Part shown: piece by piece, positions 23,074 through 32,038 of the stretch
Layout: the number at the start of each line of letters is the position of its first letter
How positions within the stretch are numbered: the stretch's first letter is position 1
Assembly: GCA_938046095.1 (NCBI GenBank)
Contig: CALIXS010000024.1
Location: 62,001 to 126,000, forward strand
Direction: 5' to 3'
DNA: 64,000 nucleotides
Origin: an uncultured Clostridia bacterium
GTDB lineage: Bacteria; Bacillota; Clostridia; Peptostreptococcales; Anaerovoracaceae
Position numbers and translations under genes: made by a program
Notes under the pieces: model-generated
Seen by the model: only the letters and a program-made list of their open reading frames with translations
Databases searched by the model: none
Told to the model about the DNA's origin: nothing

Positions 23074-24270
23074 ATGTTCGAAGGAAAGAATGTACTTATA
23101 GGTATAAGCGGCGGTATAGCGGCATACAAGACGGCACAGCTCGTCAGCGCTCTGTCAAAAACGGGAGCGGACGTGGAGGTCATAATGACTGAAAATGCCG
23201 CAAAATTTATATCTCCGCTGACATTCGAAACGCTTACGGGCAACAAGTGCTATACGGATACCTTCGACCGCGATTTCGAATTTGACGTCGAGCATATAGC
23301 TCTCGCGAAAAAGGCGGACGTTTTTATGATAGCGCCGGCCACAGCAAACATCATAGCTAAAACGGCAAACGGCATAGCTGACGATATGCTGACGACGACA
23401 TTTCTTGCGGCGGCGAAAACCAAGATCATCGTCCCTGCGATGAACACGAATATGTACATAAATCAGGCTACGCAGGACAATCTGAAAAAGCTCAGGTGTC
23501 ACGGCGTAGAGGTGATAGAGCCCGCGGAGGGAATCCTGGCGTGCGGTGATACGGGTGCGGGCAGGATGCCCGAGCCGGACGAGCTCCTTGCTCACATAGA
23601 AAAGCTGATCGGGCGCGAAAAGACGCTCGTCGGCAAAAGGGTGCTCGTTACCGCCGGAGCAACGAGAGAGTCGCTCGATCCGGTCCGTTTCATATCGAAT
23701 CACAGCAGCGGGAAAATGGGCTTTGCTCTCGCAAAGGAAGCTATGATGCGCGGAGCCGACGTTACGCTTGTCAAAGCCTACACCGCGGCACCACCTCCGC
23801 GGTTTGTAAGAATCACGGAGGTACGGGATGCAGCGGAGATGTTTGACGCCGTCACTGCAGTATCGGCCGGGCAGGATATAATAATCAAAGCCGCGGCAGT
23901 CGCGGATTATACGCCATCGACGTACAGCGGAGACAAGCTGAAAAAGAAGGACGTGAAGTTTTCAGTAGAGCTCTCGAGGACGAAGGACATACTCGCCTAT
24001 CTCGGCGAGCATAAGACGAACGGTCAATTTTTATGCGGCTTTTCCATGGAAACGAAGGATCTGATAGAAAACTCGTCGGCTAAGCTGATAAACAAAAATG
24101 CCGACATGATCGTCGCAAACGATCTCACGGACGAAGGATCGGGCTTCGGGACGGATACGAACCGCGTGACTTTCATAACAAAGGACGGCGTTTTCCCGCA
24201 GGAGCTGCAAAGCAAGGAGGACGTCGCAGGAGCCATCTTTGACAAGGTCGCCGAAATGCAGGGAAGGTAA
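23074..24270 (+). CDS. coaBC: Bifunctional phosphopantothenoylcysteine decarboxylase/phosphopantothenate-cysteine ligase
   Basis: CoaBC performs steps two and three of coenzyme A synthesis. The N-terminal flavin-dependent CoaC domain shows LIGISGGIAAYKTAQLV, the catalytic His in VEHIALAKKADV, and the PAMNTNMY and CGDTGAGRM loops. The C-terminal CoaB domain begins with VLVTAGATRESLDPVRFISN near residue 190 and includes KLKKKDVKF. Length (398) is normal. CoA supply is relevant to the acyl-CoA genes further on, though they are not linked. Confidence 0.96.
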   Translation: MFEGKNVLIGISGGIAAYKTAQLVSALSKTGADVEVIMTENAAKFISPLTFETLTGNKCYTDTFDRDFEFDVEHIALAKKADVFMIAPATANIIAKTANGIADDMLTTTFLAAAKTKIIVPAMNTNMYINQATQDNLKKLRCHGVEVIEPAEGILACGDTGAGRMPEPDELLAHIEKLIGREKTLVGKRVLVTAGATRESLDPVRFISNHSSGKMGFALAKEAMMRGADVTLVKAYTAAPPPRFVRITEVRDAAEMFDAVTAVSAGQDIIIKAAAVADYTPSTYSGDKLKKKDVKFSVELSRTKDILAYLGEHKTNGQFLCGFSMETKDLIENSSAKLINKNADMIVANDLTDEGSGFGTDTNRVTFITKDGVFPQELQSKEDVAGAIFDKVAEMQGR

Positions 24271-24552
24271 AGGAGGCGTATTCTCACGGCTGCGGCACAT
24301 GCAGCACGCGACTCATGGCTTTCCGACGCCTTTACATTTTGTATGTCATATCTGCCGTATAGGGCATAATCATCAAAACAACAGGCCTTACATTTTGAAT
24401 TGATGATTTGATGCGCACATTATGTGGTATATAAACATAGTATTTTTACATAATCAAAATCTTGTAAGACCATAAAGTATGTAGAATTTGATAACATATT
24501 TATTGAAGCCTGAGGAAAAAAGATTTTTTACATAATTTAAGGAGTTGGATTT
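24271..24552 (+). other. Intergenic region between coaBC and the radical SAM gene
   Basis: The first 75 bases can form a long imperfect hairpin, with AAAGGAGGCGT near 24269-24281 facing ACGCCTTT near 24329-24336 and an inner CTGC/GCAG stem, which may act as a weak terminator. The remaining 200 bases are strikingly A+T-rich. A possible promoter is TTGAAT (24395-24400) and CATTAT (24418-24423) with a 17-base spacer. The palindrome CACATTATGTG lies over its -10 region. No open frame of note is present. Confidence 0.45.
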
Positions 24553-25929
24553 ATGTCAAGTATTAAGCACAAGATGGGAAGGGAAGCCTTTTCGGCCGGA
24601 TTTGAGCTGGCTTATTCGAAGCTGGGCAAGGACAGGCAGAAGGCGATCCTCGACATATTCAAATTGGCTGAGGGATATCTGAACAGAGCCGATATGAAGC
24701 TCGACTACAAAAAAATAGAAGAGCGCATTTCCGAGCCTGACGGAGTCCTGATGAAATACATAAACAGGATAATAGACGAGACAGATAAGCACGTGCTCAA
24801 ACAGGCCGCACTTAACTTCGGCTATGAGGCGATGTTCTGCGGCACAAAGGTAATGCACGATGCGAGGAAAAAGTACGGCTGCAATGTCCCATGGCTCATA
24901 CTGATGGATCCTACGAGTGCCTGCAATCTTCACTGCACGGGCTGCTGGGCCGCGGAGTACGGGCACAAGCTGAACCTTTCGCTCGAGGAACTCGACAACG
25001 TGATAAAGCAGGGCAAGAAGCTCGGCATCTACTTCTATATGTACACGGGCGGCGAGCCGCTCGTCCGCAAGGACGATCTTATAAGGTTGTGTGAGATGAA
25101 CCCGGACTGCGCATTCGTTTCGTTTACAAACGGAACTCTCGTAGATCAGGCGTTCTGCGACGAGCTTAAGCGTGTAGGCAACCTGTCGCTCGCGATAAGC
25201 CTCGAAGGCTTTGAGGACGCAAACGACGGCAGAAGGGGTGAGGGTGTATTCGGCAAGGTGATGAACTCGATGGATCTCCTCAGAGAAAACGGCTGCATAT
25301 TCGGTACGTCGATATGCTATACGCGCGTGAACTGTGAGACCGTGACGAGTCCTGAGTTCATAAAGATGGAGATAGACAAGGGCGTTAAGTTCTCGATGTA
25401 TTTCCACTATATGCCGGTAGGAAACGATGCCTCGCCCGAGCTCATGATAACGCCGGAGCAGAGGGAATATATGCTTCGCAGGATCAGAAAGATCAGAAAT
25501 CTTGACGACGGCGAGGGACTGTTCGTATTCGATTTCCAGAATGACGGCGAATACGTGGGCGGCTGCATCGCGGGCGGACGCAATTACTTCCATATAAATG
25601 CCAACGGCGATGCCGAGCCTTGCGTATTCATTCATTATTCAAACTGCAACATAAGGAACAGCTCCCTAATAGAGATATTGCAGTCACCTTTATTCATGGC
25701 ATATCACGACAATCAGCCGTTTAACGACAACCACCTGCGCCCGTGTCCTATGCTCGAAAATCCGGACATCCTTCCGAAGCTGATCAGGGAAACAGGCGCG
25801 AGTTCTACGGATCTTCAGTCTCCCGAGTCGGCTGACATGCTGTGCCGCAAGACCCGCGCATATGCGGAGCGCTGGAAGCCGCATGCTGAAAAGCTTTTCG
25901 ATATGGAGACCGGCAGGAGCAGAAAGTAG
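24553..25929 (+). CDS. Radical SAM protein with C-terminal SPASM-like cysteines
   Basis: The [4Fe-4S] cluster motif CNLHCTGC uses Cys124, Cys128 and Cys131 and is followed by the GGEP motif in YTGGEPLVR. About 100 residues of N-terminal helical extension precede the barrel. The C-terminal third has further cysteines (GGCIAGGRNYF, GDAEPCVF, NCNI and RPCPM) that resemble a SPASM/twitch region for an auxiliary cluster. Such enzymes modify peptides, proteins or lipids; the substrate here is unknown. The 458-residue length fits a two-cluster enzyme. A small Cys-rich membrane protein follows after two bases and probably belongs to the same unit. Confidence 0.85.
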   Translation: MSSIKHKMGREAFSAGFELAYSKLGKDRQKAILDIFKLAEGYLNRADMKLDYKKIEERISEPDGVLMKYINRIIDETDKHVLKQAALNFGYEAMFCGTKVMHDARKKYGCNVPWLILMDPTSACNLHCTGCWAAEYGHKLNLSLEELDNVIKQGKKLGIYFYMYTGGEPLVRKDDLIRLCEMNPDCAFVSFTNGTLVDQAFCDELKRVGNLSLAISLEGFEDANDGRRGEGVFGKVMNSMDLLRENGCIFGTSICYTRVNCETVTSPEFIKMEIDKGVKFSMYFHYMPVGNDASPELMITPEQREYMLRRIRKIRNLDDGEGLFVFDFQNDGEYVGGCIAGGRNYFHINANGDAEPCVFIHYSNCNIRNSSLIEILQSPLFMAYHDNQPFNDNHLRPCPMLENPDILPKLIRETGASSTDLQSPESADMLCRKTRAYAERWKPHAEKLFDMETGRSRK

Positions 25930-25931
25930 TC

Positions 25932-26180
25932 ATGGGATACTTTATTTCACACATAGGGGTGATCCTCATAGCGGGCGTGATAATAGCCCTTATAGGTCTT
26001 GCGGCGGTACTTATGGCCGCAAAAAATGCCGAGACGAGATCGCCCGAGGAAACGGATGAACGTCTTCATGCGTGCGAGGGCTGTGCGATGGCCGGGTTAT
26101 GCATGACGATGGGTCAGACTCCCCCCGCCGCAGCGGAATGCGACGGCAAGAACGACAAAACACACAATGCCGAAAGCTGA
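25932..26180 (+). CDS. Small Cys-rich single-pass membrane protein (unknown function)
   Basis: This 82-residue protein has one membrane helix (about residues 9-29) followed by a hydrophilic tail with Cys48, Cys51, Cys57 and Cys70. The layout recalls the small FeoB-associated Cys-rich proteins, but no feoB is near. It starts two bases after the radical SAM gene; a GGAG lies inside that gene's end. The arrangement suggests a partner, metal-cluster carrier or substrate of the radical SAM enzyme, which is inference only. Confidence 0.65.
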   Translation: MGYFISHIGVILIAGVIIALIGLAAVLMAAKNAETRSPEETDERLHACEGCAMAGLCMTMGQTPPAAAECDGKNDKTHNAES

Positions 26181-26351
26181 GCGGCAATACGGGGATGCTG
26201 TATTTCTATTATAACAGCTTGAATTTCGGGGCATTCACATGTCGAATATATCCTAATGGGAACATTCAAAATATATGATTTCTTTGTAAGGCGAAAAAGC
26301 AGTTTAAATATATACATCTACAACGTTATTTCAATACTGTAAAAGTGCAGC

Positions 26352-26382
26352 TGGCGGGGAGTAATCACCCCGTCATTTTTTT
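26352..26382 (+). terminator. Terminator between the radical SAM unit and the his operon
   Basis: TGGCGGGG and CCCCGTCA form an 8-bp stem with one G-U pair around AGTAATCA, followed by seven T residues. It lies upstream of the his promoter, so it ends the preceding transcript rather than attenuating his. The 170 bases before it are A+T-rich and hold nothing else I can support. Confidence 0.8.
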
Positions 26383-26393
26383 AGATATCGATA

Positions 26394-26422
26394 TTGACTT
26401 TTATATGATAAAGCGATAAAAT
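26394..26422 (+). promoter_or_regulatory. Promoter of the histidine operon
   Basis: TTGACT (26394-26399) and TAAAAT (26417-26422) are spaced by 17 bases. The spacer and -10 are covered by a tandem 16-bp repeat. No T-box leader elements are seen between this promoter and hisZ. Confidence 0.7.
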
Positions 26423-26436
26423 GATAAAGCGATAAA
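26405..26436 (+). repeat. Perfect 16-bp tandem duplication over the his promoter
   Basis: ATGATAAAGCGATAAA occurs twice in direct succession (26405-26420 and 26421-26436). The first copy spans the promoter spacer and the start of the -10; the second covers the expected transcription start. It could be a repeated operator or a recent slippage duplication. Confidence 0.9.
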
Positions 26437-26446
26437 TAAAAGGAGC

Positions 26447-27586
26447 ATGTCACATATTATGATGTCGGAAAAAAGCATGAAAAGAATGATGAGGAAAGAA
26501 GAAAAGGCGGATCTCGCGCTTAGAGGGCTTTATGCGTCTTACGGTTACAGAGAGCTTAAGATGGGCAAATTCGAGGAATACGACCTGTATACGAGAAACA
26601 GGGATTTTATACCGACCGAAAGTATAATCGCATTTACGGGTGCAGACGGCAGGCTTATGACGTTAAGACCCGATATCACACTGTCCGTCGTCAGGAACTG
26701 CAGGACGGTGCCGGGCGTAACGGACAGGATATCGTACAGCGAACGTATATATAGAAAGGAAAAGGACGGGGATTACAGGGAGATCATGCAGATGGGCCTT
26801 GAATGCCTCGGAAGCATAGATATCCTCCAGCTCAGAGAGGTCACGCTGCTTGCGGCGAAGAGCCTCAGGACTATAAGCAGGGATTACGTTCTCGACATTT
26901 CCCACATGGGGATAATACAGGAGCTTATGTCCGGCGTGCCGGAGGAGGTAAAGCCCGGAGTCCTCAAAAGCATAAGTCAAAAAAACGCACACGAGCTCGA
27001 ACGGTTGGCGGCGGAGGGCATCATACCGAAAAGCGCGTCACGTGCTCTTATCAGCCTGATAAGGTCATACGGCAGTCCGCGAAGGGTGTTCGACGTGCTG
27101 AGGACGCTGTCGACGGGTGCAGTGTACGACTCGTACGTCGAAGAGCTTGAGGCTGTGTGTTCATACCTTTCGGAAAACCGGCTCGGTAAAAACCTGAACG
27201 TCGATTTTTCAATAGTAAATAATATGACATATTACAGCGGCATACTTTATAAGGGGTATATCAAAGGGATCCCGGAAGGTGTTCTTTCCGGCGGGAGGTA
27301 TGACGGCATAATGAAGCACATGGGTAAATCGGGCGGTGCTGTGGGTTTTGCCGTATACCTCGACAGGCTTGAGTGTCCGGAGCACATTACGAACGAATAC
27401 GATATCGACAACGTTTTGATATATGATGCAAAGGACGCGTCGGACGGGGGGCTTGCCGGAGAGGCCGACCGCATACGCGCGGGTGGAGAAAGCCTGATGA
27501 CGCAGCAGCATCTTCCGAAGGGGATAAGGTACAGGAAACTGTTAGAGTACAGGAACGGTGAGGTTAGGACAATTGAGATCAACTGA
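26447..27586 (+). CDS. hisZ: ATP phosphoribosyltransferase regulatory subunit
   Basis: HisZ is a histidyl-tRNA-synthetase-like protein that activates short HisG enzymes and carries feedback inhibition. The 379 residues show class II synthetase motifs: FTGADGRLMTLRPDITLS, the RISYSERIYRKEKD turn and the late LSGGRYDGIM. The start is uncertain. The ATG at 26447 is only one base from AAAAGGAG, and the next ATG at 26459 is 13 bases from it. It is the first gene of the operon and overlaps hisG slightly. Confidence 0.92.
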   Translation: MSHIMMSEKSMKRMMRKEEKADLALRGLYASYGYRELKMGKFEEYDLYTRNRDFIPTESIIAFTGADGRLMTLRPDITLSVVRNCRTVPGVTDRISYSERIYRKEKDGDYREIMQMGLECLGSIDILQLREVTLLAAKSLRTISRDYVLDISHMGIIQELMSGVPEEVKPGVLKSISQKNAHELERLAAEGIIPKSASRALISLIRSYGSPRRVFDVLRTLSTGAVYDSYVEELEAVCSYLSENRLGKNLNVDFSIVNNMTYYSGILYKGYIKGIPEGVLSGGRYDGIMKHMGKSGGAVGFAVYLDRLECPEHITNEYDIDNVLIYDAKDASDGGLAGEADRIRAGGESLMTQQHLPKGIRYRKLLEYRNGEVRTIEIN

Positions 27587-28238
27587 CAGACTTTACAGCG
27601 ATATAGCGGGCGACATGATAAATGTCGCGCTTCCCAAGGGAAGACTCGGACAAAAGGTATACGACATGTTCGAGAGGGCGGGCTATCCGTGCCCCGAGAT
27701 AAAGGAGGACAACAGAAAGCTGATATTCGAAAACAGAGAAAAGAAGATCAGGTATTTTTGGGTAAAGCCGTCAGACGTGACGATATACGTCGAGCGGGGC
27801 GCCGCGGATATAGGCGTGGCCGGCAAAGACGTCATACTCGAATACAGGCCGGACGTATATGAGCTCCTCGACCTGAATACGGGAAAGTGCAGGATGTGCG
27901 TCGCGGCGGAAAACGGCTTCAGAGACGATACGTCGAGCACGCTGAGGGTCGCTACGAAATTTCCGCGCATAGCTAAAAGCTATTACGAAAGGGAGAGCAG
28001 GGACATAGATATAATCGAAATGCACGGCTCGATAGAACTTGCGCCCGTGCTCGGCCTTTCCGATGTGATCGTAGATATCGTGGAGACGGGCAAGACGCTC
28101 ATAGAAAATGACCTTTCGGTAATCGATACGATCGTAGATATCAGCGCGAGGCTCATAGCGAACAAAGCGGCATTCAAATTTAAGACTGAGACCGTACAGG
28201 ATATTGTAGGGGCGCTGACATCGGCACGGGAGGCGTAG
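27573..28238 (+). CDS. hisG: ATP phosphoribosyltransferase catalytic subunit (short form)
   Basis: HisG joins ATP and PRPP in the first step of histidine synthesis. The conserved phrase INVALPKGRLG marks the N-terminus, and the PRPP loop is in the DVIVDIVETGKTL segment. It lacks the C-terminal regulatory domain, so it needs HisZ. Three starts are possible: GTG 27558, TTG 27573 and ATG 27615. I prefer the TTG because a GAGGT lies eight bases upstream; the ATG has no ribosome binding site. hisC follows without a gap, where hisD would normally be found. Confidence 0.92.
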   Translation: MRSTDRLYSDIAGDMINVALPKGRLGQKVYDMFERAGYPCPEIKEDNRKLIFENREKKIRYFWVKPSDVTIYVERGAADIGVAGKDVILEYRPDVYELLDLNTGKCRMCVAAENGFRDDTSSTLRVATKFPRIAKSYYERESRDIDIIEMHGSIELAPVLGLSDVIVDIVETGKTLIENDLSVIDTIVDISARLIANKAAFKFKTETVQDIVGALTSAREA

Positions 28239-29318
28239 ATGAGCAGATTTCTCAACGAAAGGTACGCAGGGTTTTCGGCGTATACGCCGGGTGAGCAGCC
28301 TGCGAACAAAAAATATATTAAACTCAACACGAACGAGTCTCCGTATCCTCCGGGTGACAAGGTGCTGAGGGCACTGGACCGCAGCGTGCTCGGTGACCTG
28401 AAGCTTTATCCCGATCCGGAGCAGAAGTACCTCAGAAATGCACTTGCTTCATCTGTCAGCGGCGTCGCGCTTACGCGTGAAAATATTTTCGTATCGAACG
28501 GTTCGGACGATATACTGAATTTTGCATTTGCATCATTTGCGGGAGGATCTGAGAAAGCGGTTTTTCCCGATATAAGCTATGGATTTTATGAAGTGTTCGC
28601 GAAATTCTACGGCATACGCTGTGAAAGGATACCGCTGAAAGATGACTTTACGCTCTGTGCAGATGATTATATGCTCGGAAACCGCGGGCTTATCGTGATA
28701 GCGAACCCGAACGCTCCGACGGGCCTTACCGTAAGCACGGGTGATATAGAGCGCATCGCGGAGACGAATCCGGACAGTGTCGTACTCGTAGATGAAGCGT
28801 ATGTGGATTTCGGTGCGGAGAGTGCCGTTACAGCGGTAAGAGATCACGAAAACCTGCTCGTGGTGAGGACGTACTCCAAGTCGTATTCGCTCGCCGGAGC
28901 AAGGCTTGGCTGGGCTATCGGCTCGCATAGCCTCATAAGCGACCTTGAACTCATGAAATATTCGACGAACCCTTACAGTATCAACAGGATGACGGAGGCG
29001 GCAGGCCTTGCGGCGCTTGAGGAAAAGGATTATTATAGAGCTAACTGCGAAAGGATAATCGCCACGCGTGAGAAAACAAAAAAAGAGCTTATGGCTCTCG
29101 GCTTTGATGTCACGAAATCCGAGGCTAATTTTCTCTTTGCTCGTTCCGACCGCGTGCGGGGAGCCGAGCTGTATAGCGACCTGAAAAGCCGCGGTATACT
29201 CGTGAGGTGGTTCGACAACAGCAGGATAAACGATCACGTAAGGATAACGATAGGGACACCTGAGGATATGGATGAGCTGATAACGGCTGTGAAAGATATC
29301 CTGAACGGAGGTATATGA
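28239..29318 (+). CDS. hisC: Histidinol-phosphate aminotransferase
   Basis: HisC is a PLP enzyme that makes histidinol phosphate from imidazole-acetol phosphate and glutamate. The fold-type I landmarks are present: KLNTNESPYPP near the N-terminus, the NPNAPTG loop, the VVLVDEAYVDF aspartate, and the PLP-binding lysine in RTYSKSYSLAGARLGWAIG. The 359-residue length is normal. It overlaps hisB by four bases. Confidence 0.95.
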   Translation: MSRFLNERYAGFSAYTPGEQPANKKYIKLNTNESPYPPGDKVLRALDRSVLGDLKLYPDPEQKYLRNALASSVSGVALTRENIFVSNGSDDILNFAFASFAGGSEKAVFPDISYGFYEVFAKFYGIRCERIPLKDDFTLCADDYMLGNRGLIVIANPNAPTGLTVSTGDIERIAETNPDSVVLVDEAYVDFGAESAVTAVRDHENLLVVRTYSKSYSLAGARLGWAIGSHSLISDLELMKYSTNPYSINRMTEAAGLAALEEKDYYRANCERIIATREKTKKELMALGFDVTKSEANFLFARSDRVRGAELYSDLKSRGILVRWFDNSRINDHVRITIGTPEDMDELITAVKDILNGGI

Positions 29319-29923
29319 TGAACAAAACGCAAAGACAATCGAATATAGAGAGGCGGACGGCGGAAACGAGAGTAAAGCTCTACATGGATCTCGATGATAA
29401 TGCTTATGAAAAAAACAGCATAGCTACCGGTATAGGATTTCTCGACCACATGCTGACGCTGTTTGCGATGCACGGCGGCTTCAGGCTCGACGTCTCCTGC
29501 GACGGCGATACGCATGTCGATCAGCATCACTCTGCGGAGGATATCGGGATAGCGTTGGGCGCGGCGTACGCGCAGTGCCTCGGTAACAAGGCGGGGATAC
29601 GGCGGTATGCAGATATAGTACTTCCGATGGACGAGGCGCTCATGATGTGCGCGGTCGATATATCCGGCAGGTCGCTGCTCGCGGCGGACTTCAGGATACC
29701 GACCGAAAAGATCGGTGCTTTCGACAGCGAGCTCGTCAAAGAGTTTTTTATCTCATTTGTCAGAAGCGCAGGCGTGACGCTTCACCTGAGACAGCTCGCC
29801 GGAGAAAATTCACATCACATAGCCGAGAGCGTTTTTAAGGCGTCGGGCAGAGTTCTGGCAAGGGCTGCAGAATATGACGACAGATCTGAAGGGCGCGTGC
29901 CGTCGACGAAAGGAACGATATGA
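29315..29923 (+). CDS. hisB: Imidazoleglycerol-phosphate dehydratase
   Basis: This is the monofunctional manganese-dependent dehydratase (202 residues) without the phosphatase half found in enterobacteria. The metal-binding motifs are seen as HHSAEDIGIALG and SHHIAESVFKASGRVL. The GFLDHMLTLFAMHGGF stretch is also typical. The missing phosphatase is supplied by hisJ at the end of the operon. Confidence 0.97.
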   Translation: MMNKTQRQSNIERRTAETRVKLYMDLDDNAYEKNSIATGIGFLDHMLTLFAMHGGFRLDVSCDGDTHVDQHHSAEDIGIALGAAYAQCLGNKAGIRRYADIVLPMDEALMMCAVDISGRSLLAADFRIPTEKIGAFDSELVKEFFISFVRSAGVTLHLRQLAGENSHHIAESVFKASGRVLARAAEYDDRSEGRVPSTKGTI

Positions 29924-30540
29924 TAGCCATAGCCGATTACGGTGTGGGAAACATCTTTTCTTTATACCGCTCTTTTGAGGCGATAGGTGCAGATGCCCGC
30001 CTTACCGATGACCCTGCCGTTCTGAGAAGAGCCGACAGGCTCGTGCTGCCGGGTGTAGGAGCTTTCGGTGATGCCGTCGCTAAGCTTGAGGCGTCGGGCC
30101 TCAGACAGACCTTGATTGAGGAGGCCGAAAACGGTAAGCCTCTTCTCGGCATATGTCTGGGGATGCAGCTCATGCTCGACAAAGGCTTCGAGTACGGCGA
30201 GCACGACGGGCTCGGCCTCATACCGGGCGAGGTGACAGATATGAGACGGCTCCTCGCAGACAGGACGCTGAAGATACCTCATATGGGCTGGAACGCTTTG
30301 GAGTTTCCGGGGAGCAGGCCTGAATGCCCTTTATTCAAGTATGCAAATGAGGGTGATTATGTATATTTCGTTCACAGCTTTTGTGCGGTCAAATGCGGGG
30401 AGCATACGATAGCTGTTACGGATTACAGCTATAAGGTGACGGCGGCAGTTGCAAAGGGTAATATTTTCGGTGTCCAATTTCATCCCGAAAAGAGCGGAAG
30501 GATCGGACTCGATATTCTGAGGGCATTCAATGAGCTTTGA
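29920..30540 (+). CDS. hisH: Imidazole glycerol phosphate synthase glutaminase subunit
   Basis: HisH releases ammonia from glutamine for HisF. The class I amidotransferase triad is visible: Cys79 in GICLGMQLM, and the His/Glu pair in GVQFHPEKS near the C-terminus. The N-terminal ADYGVGNIFSLYR is typical. Length is 206 residues. It overlaps hisB by four and hisA by eleven bases. Confidence 0.97.
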   Translation: MIAIADYGVGNIFSLYRSFEAIGADARLTDDPAVLRRADRLVLPGVGAFGDAVAKLEASGLRQTLIEEAENGKPLLGICLGMQLMLDKGFEYGEHDGLGLIPGEVTDMRRLLADRTLKIPHMGWNALEFPGSRPECPLFKYANEGDYVYFVHSFCAVKCGEHTIAVTDYSYKVTAAVAKGNIFGVQFHPEKSGRIGLDILRAFNEL

Positions 30541-31270
30541 CAAAATGAGGAAAACGAATATTTTCCCCGCGATAGACGTGAGCGGGGGCAGGGTCGTGAG
30601 GCTTCTGAACGGTGATTACGACCGCAAGACTGTATACGGAGAAAGCCCTCTCGAAACAGCGAAGAGCTTCGAGCGCGACGGAGCCGTGTTTATTCACATG
30701 GTCGACCTCGACGGAGCTAGAGACGGCGATATGCCGGCCTTCACATCGGTAAGTGAGATAGCCTCGGGCACGGGGCTCAAGGTTGAGATAGGCGGCGGGA
30801 TAAGGAGTGAAGATCGCATAAAACGGTATATCGACGCGGGCGCACACCGTGTTATTTTAGGTACGGCGGCGGTTACGGATCCGGATTTTACCGCCAAGAT
30901 GTTATCGAAGTTCGGTAAACGCATAGCCGTAGGCATCGACGTCAGAGACGGTTATCCGGCGATCAAAGGCTGGAGGACTCTCGGCAGGGAGAGGTATGAG
31001 AACGTTTTCAGAAGAGTATGCGAGGCGGGAGCTGAGACTATAATATGCACCGACATATCAAAGGACGGAGCGCTGGCCGGGATCGACGCCGGCTTTTATG
31101 AGAAGCTCATCGCGGATTATACTGATATATACGGCTGCGGCATAGTGGCTTCGGGAGGGGTGACGGATGCGGACGATGTGCGCAGGCTTTCGGGGATCGG
31201 CCTCGAGGGAATCATAATCGGCAGAGCGCTGTATGATGGAAATATCGTGCTGAGGGAGGTCTTGCGGTGA
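30530..31270 (+). CDS. hisA: Phosphoribosyl-ProFAR isomerase
   Basis: HisA carries out the Amadori rearrangement that opens the ProFAR ring. The 246-residue TIM barrel starts with FPAIDVSGGRVVRL, in which the first catalytic Asp lies, and shows the phosphate-binding loops VEIGGGIRS and IVASGGV. The C-terminal EGIIIGRALYDG is a family feature. The start lies inside the end of hisH. Confidence 0.96.
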   Translation: MSFDKMRKTNIFPAIDVSGGRVVRLLNGDYDRKTVYGESPLETAKSFERDGAVFIHMVDLDGARDGDMPAFTSVSEIASGTGLKVEIGGGIRSEDRIKRYIDAGAHRVILGTAAVTDPDFTAKMLSKFGKRIAVGIDVRDGYPAIKGWRTLGRERYENVFRRVCEAGAETIICTDISKDGALAGIDAGFYEKLIADYTDIYGCGIVASGGVTDADDVRRLSGIGLEGIIIGRALYDGNIVLREVLR

Positions 31271-32025
31271 TAACAAAAAGGATAATTCCCTGCCTTGACG
31301 TCAGAGACGGCAAGGTCGTAAAGGGCGTTAATTTTGAGGGGCTGGCCGATGTGGCTTCACCTGTGGAGCTGGCGGAACATTACAGCGACTGCGGTGCGGA
31401 CGAACTCGTATTTTACGATATTACTGCATCGACTGAGCACAGAGCCCTGTTTACAGATATATTGAAGGCCGCGGCATCGAAGGTATTCATACCGCTCACG
31501 GTCGGAGGCGGCATAAATACTATCGACGATTTTGAGCGCGTTCTCAAATGCGGTGCGGATAAGGTGAGCATAAACAGCGGGGCTGTAAGAGACCCGAAGC
31601 TCATATCCGAGGGGGCGAAGAAATACGGAGACCAGTGTGTCGTACTGTCCGTAGACATTAAGCGCGTCGACGGAAGATTTACGGTCTTTTCGAGTGGAGG
31701 ACGCGTAAATACCGGAATGGACGCTCTCGAGTGGATAAAGCGCGGATGCGAAAGAGGCGCAGGCGAAATAGTCGTTAACAGCATAGATACGGACGGTGTC
31801 CGCCGGGGCTTCGATCTCGAACTGCTCGAGGCTGTGTGCAGCGTGGCGGACGTGCCGGTGGTCGCCTCGGGCGGAGCGGGCTGTGCGGACGATTTCACCG
31901 AACTTTTCAGCAGAGTTCCGAAGGTCGATGCGGGTCTTGCGGCGTCGATCTTTCACTTCGGCGATGTGAAGATACCCGATCTCAAAAAAAGGCTCAGCGA
32001 GGAAGGGATAAACGTAAGGATATAA
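31267..32025 (+). CDS. hisF: Imidazole glycerol phosphate synthase cyclase subunit (GTG start)
   Basis: HisF takes ammonia from HisH to form imidazole glycerol phosphate and AICAR. The TIM barrel begins RIIPCLDVRDGKVVKGVNF and has the IPLTVGGGI and VVASGGAG phosphate loops. The start is GTG at 31267, whose last two bases form part of the hisA stop. Length (252) is normal. Confidence 0.96.
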   Translation: MITKRIIPCLDVRDGKVVKGVNFEGLADVASPVELAEHYSDCGADELVFYDITASTEHRALFTDILKAAASKVFIPLTVGGGINTIDDFERVLKCGADKVSINSGAVRDPKLISEGAKKYGDQCVVLSVDIKRVDGRFTVFSSGGRVNTGMDALEWIKRGCERGAGEIVVNSIDTDGVRRGFDLELLEAVCSVADVPVVASGGAGCADDFTELFSRVPKVDAGLAASIFHFGDVKIPDLKKRLSEEGINVRI

Positions 32026-32038
32026 AGTAGGAGAAAAA

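Noticed and set aside
24556..25635. 359-codon minus-strand open frame opposite the radical SAM gene
   Set aside because: No recognisable domain; the plus strand encodes a clear radical SAM protein with all motifs.
26352..26446. T-box riboswitch before hisZ
   Set aside because: The terminator lies upstream of the promoter and no T-box sequence or specifier stem is visible.
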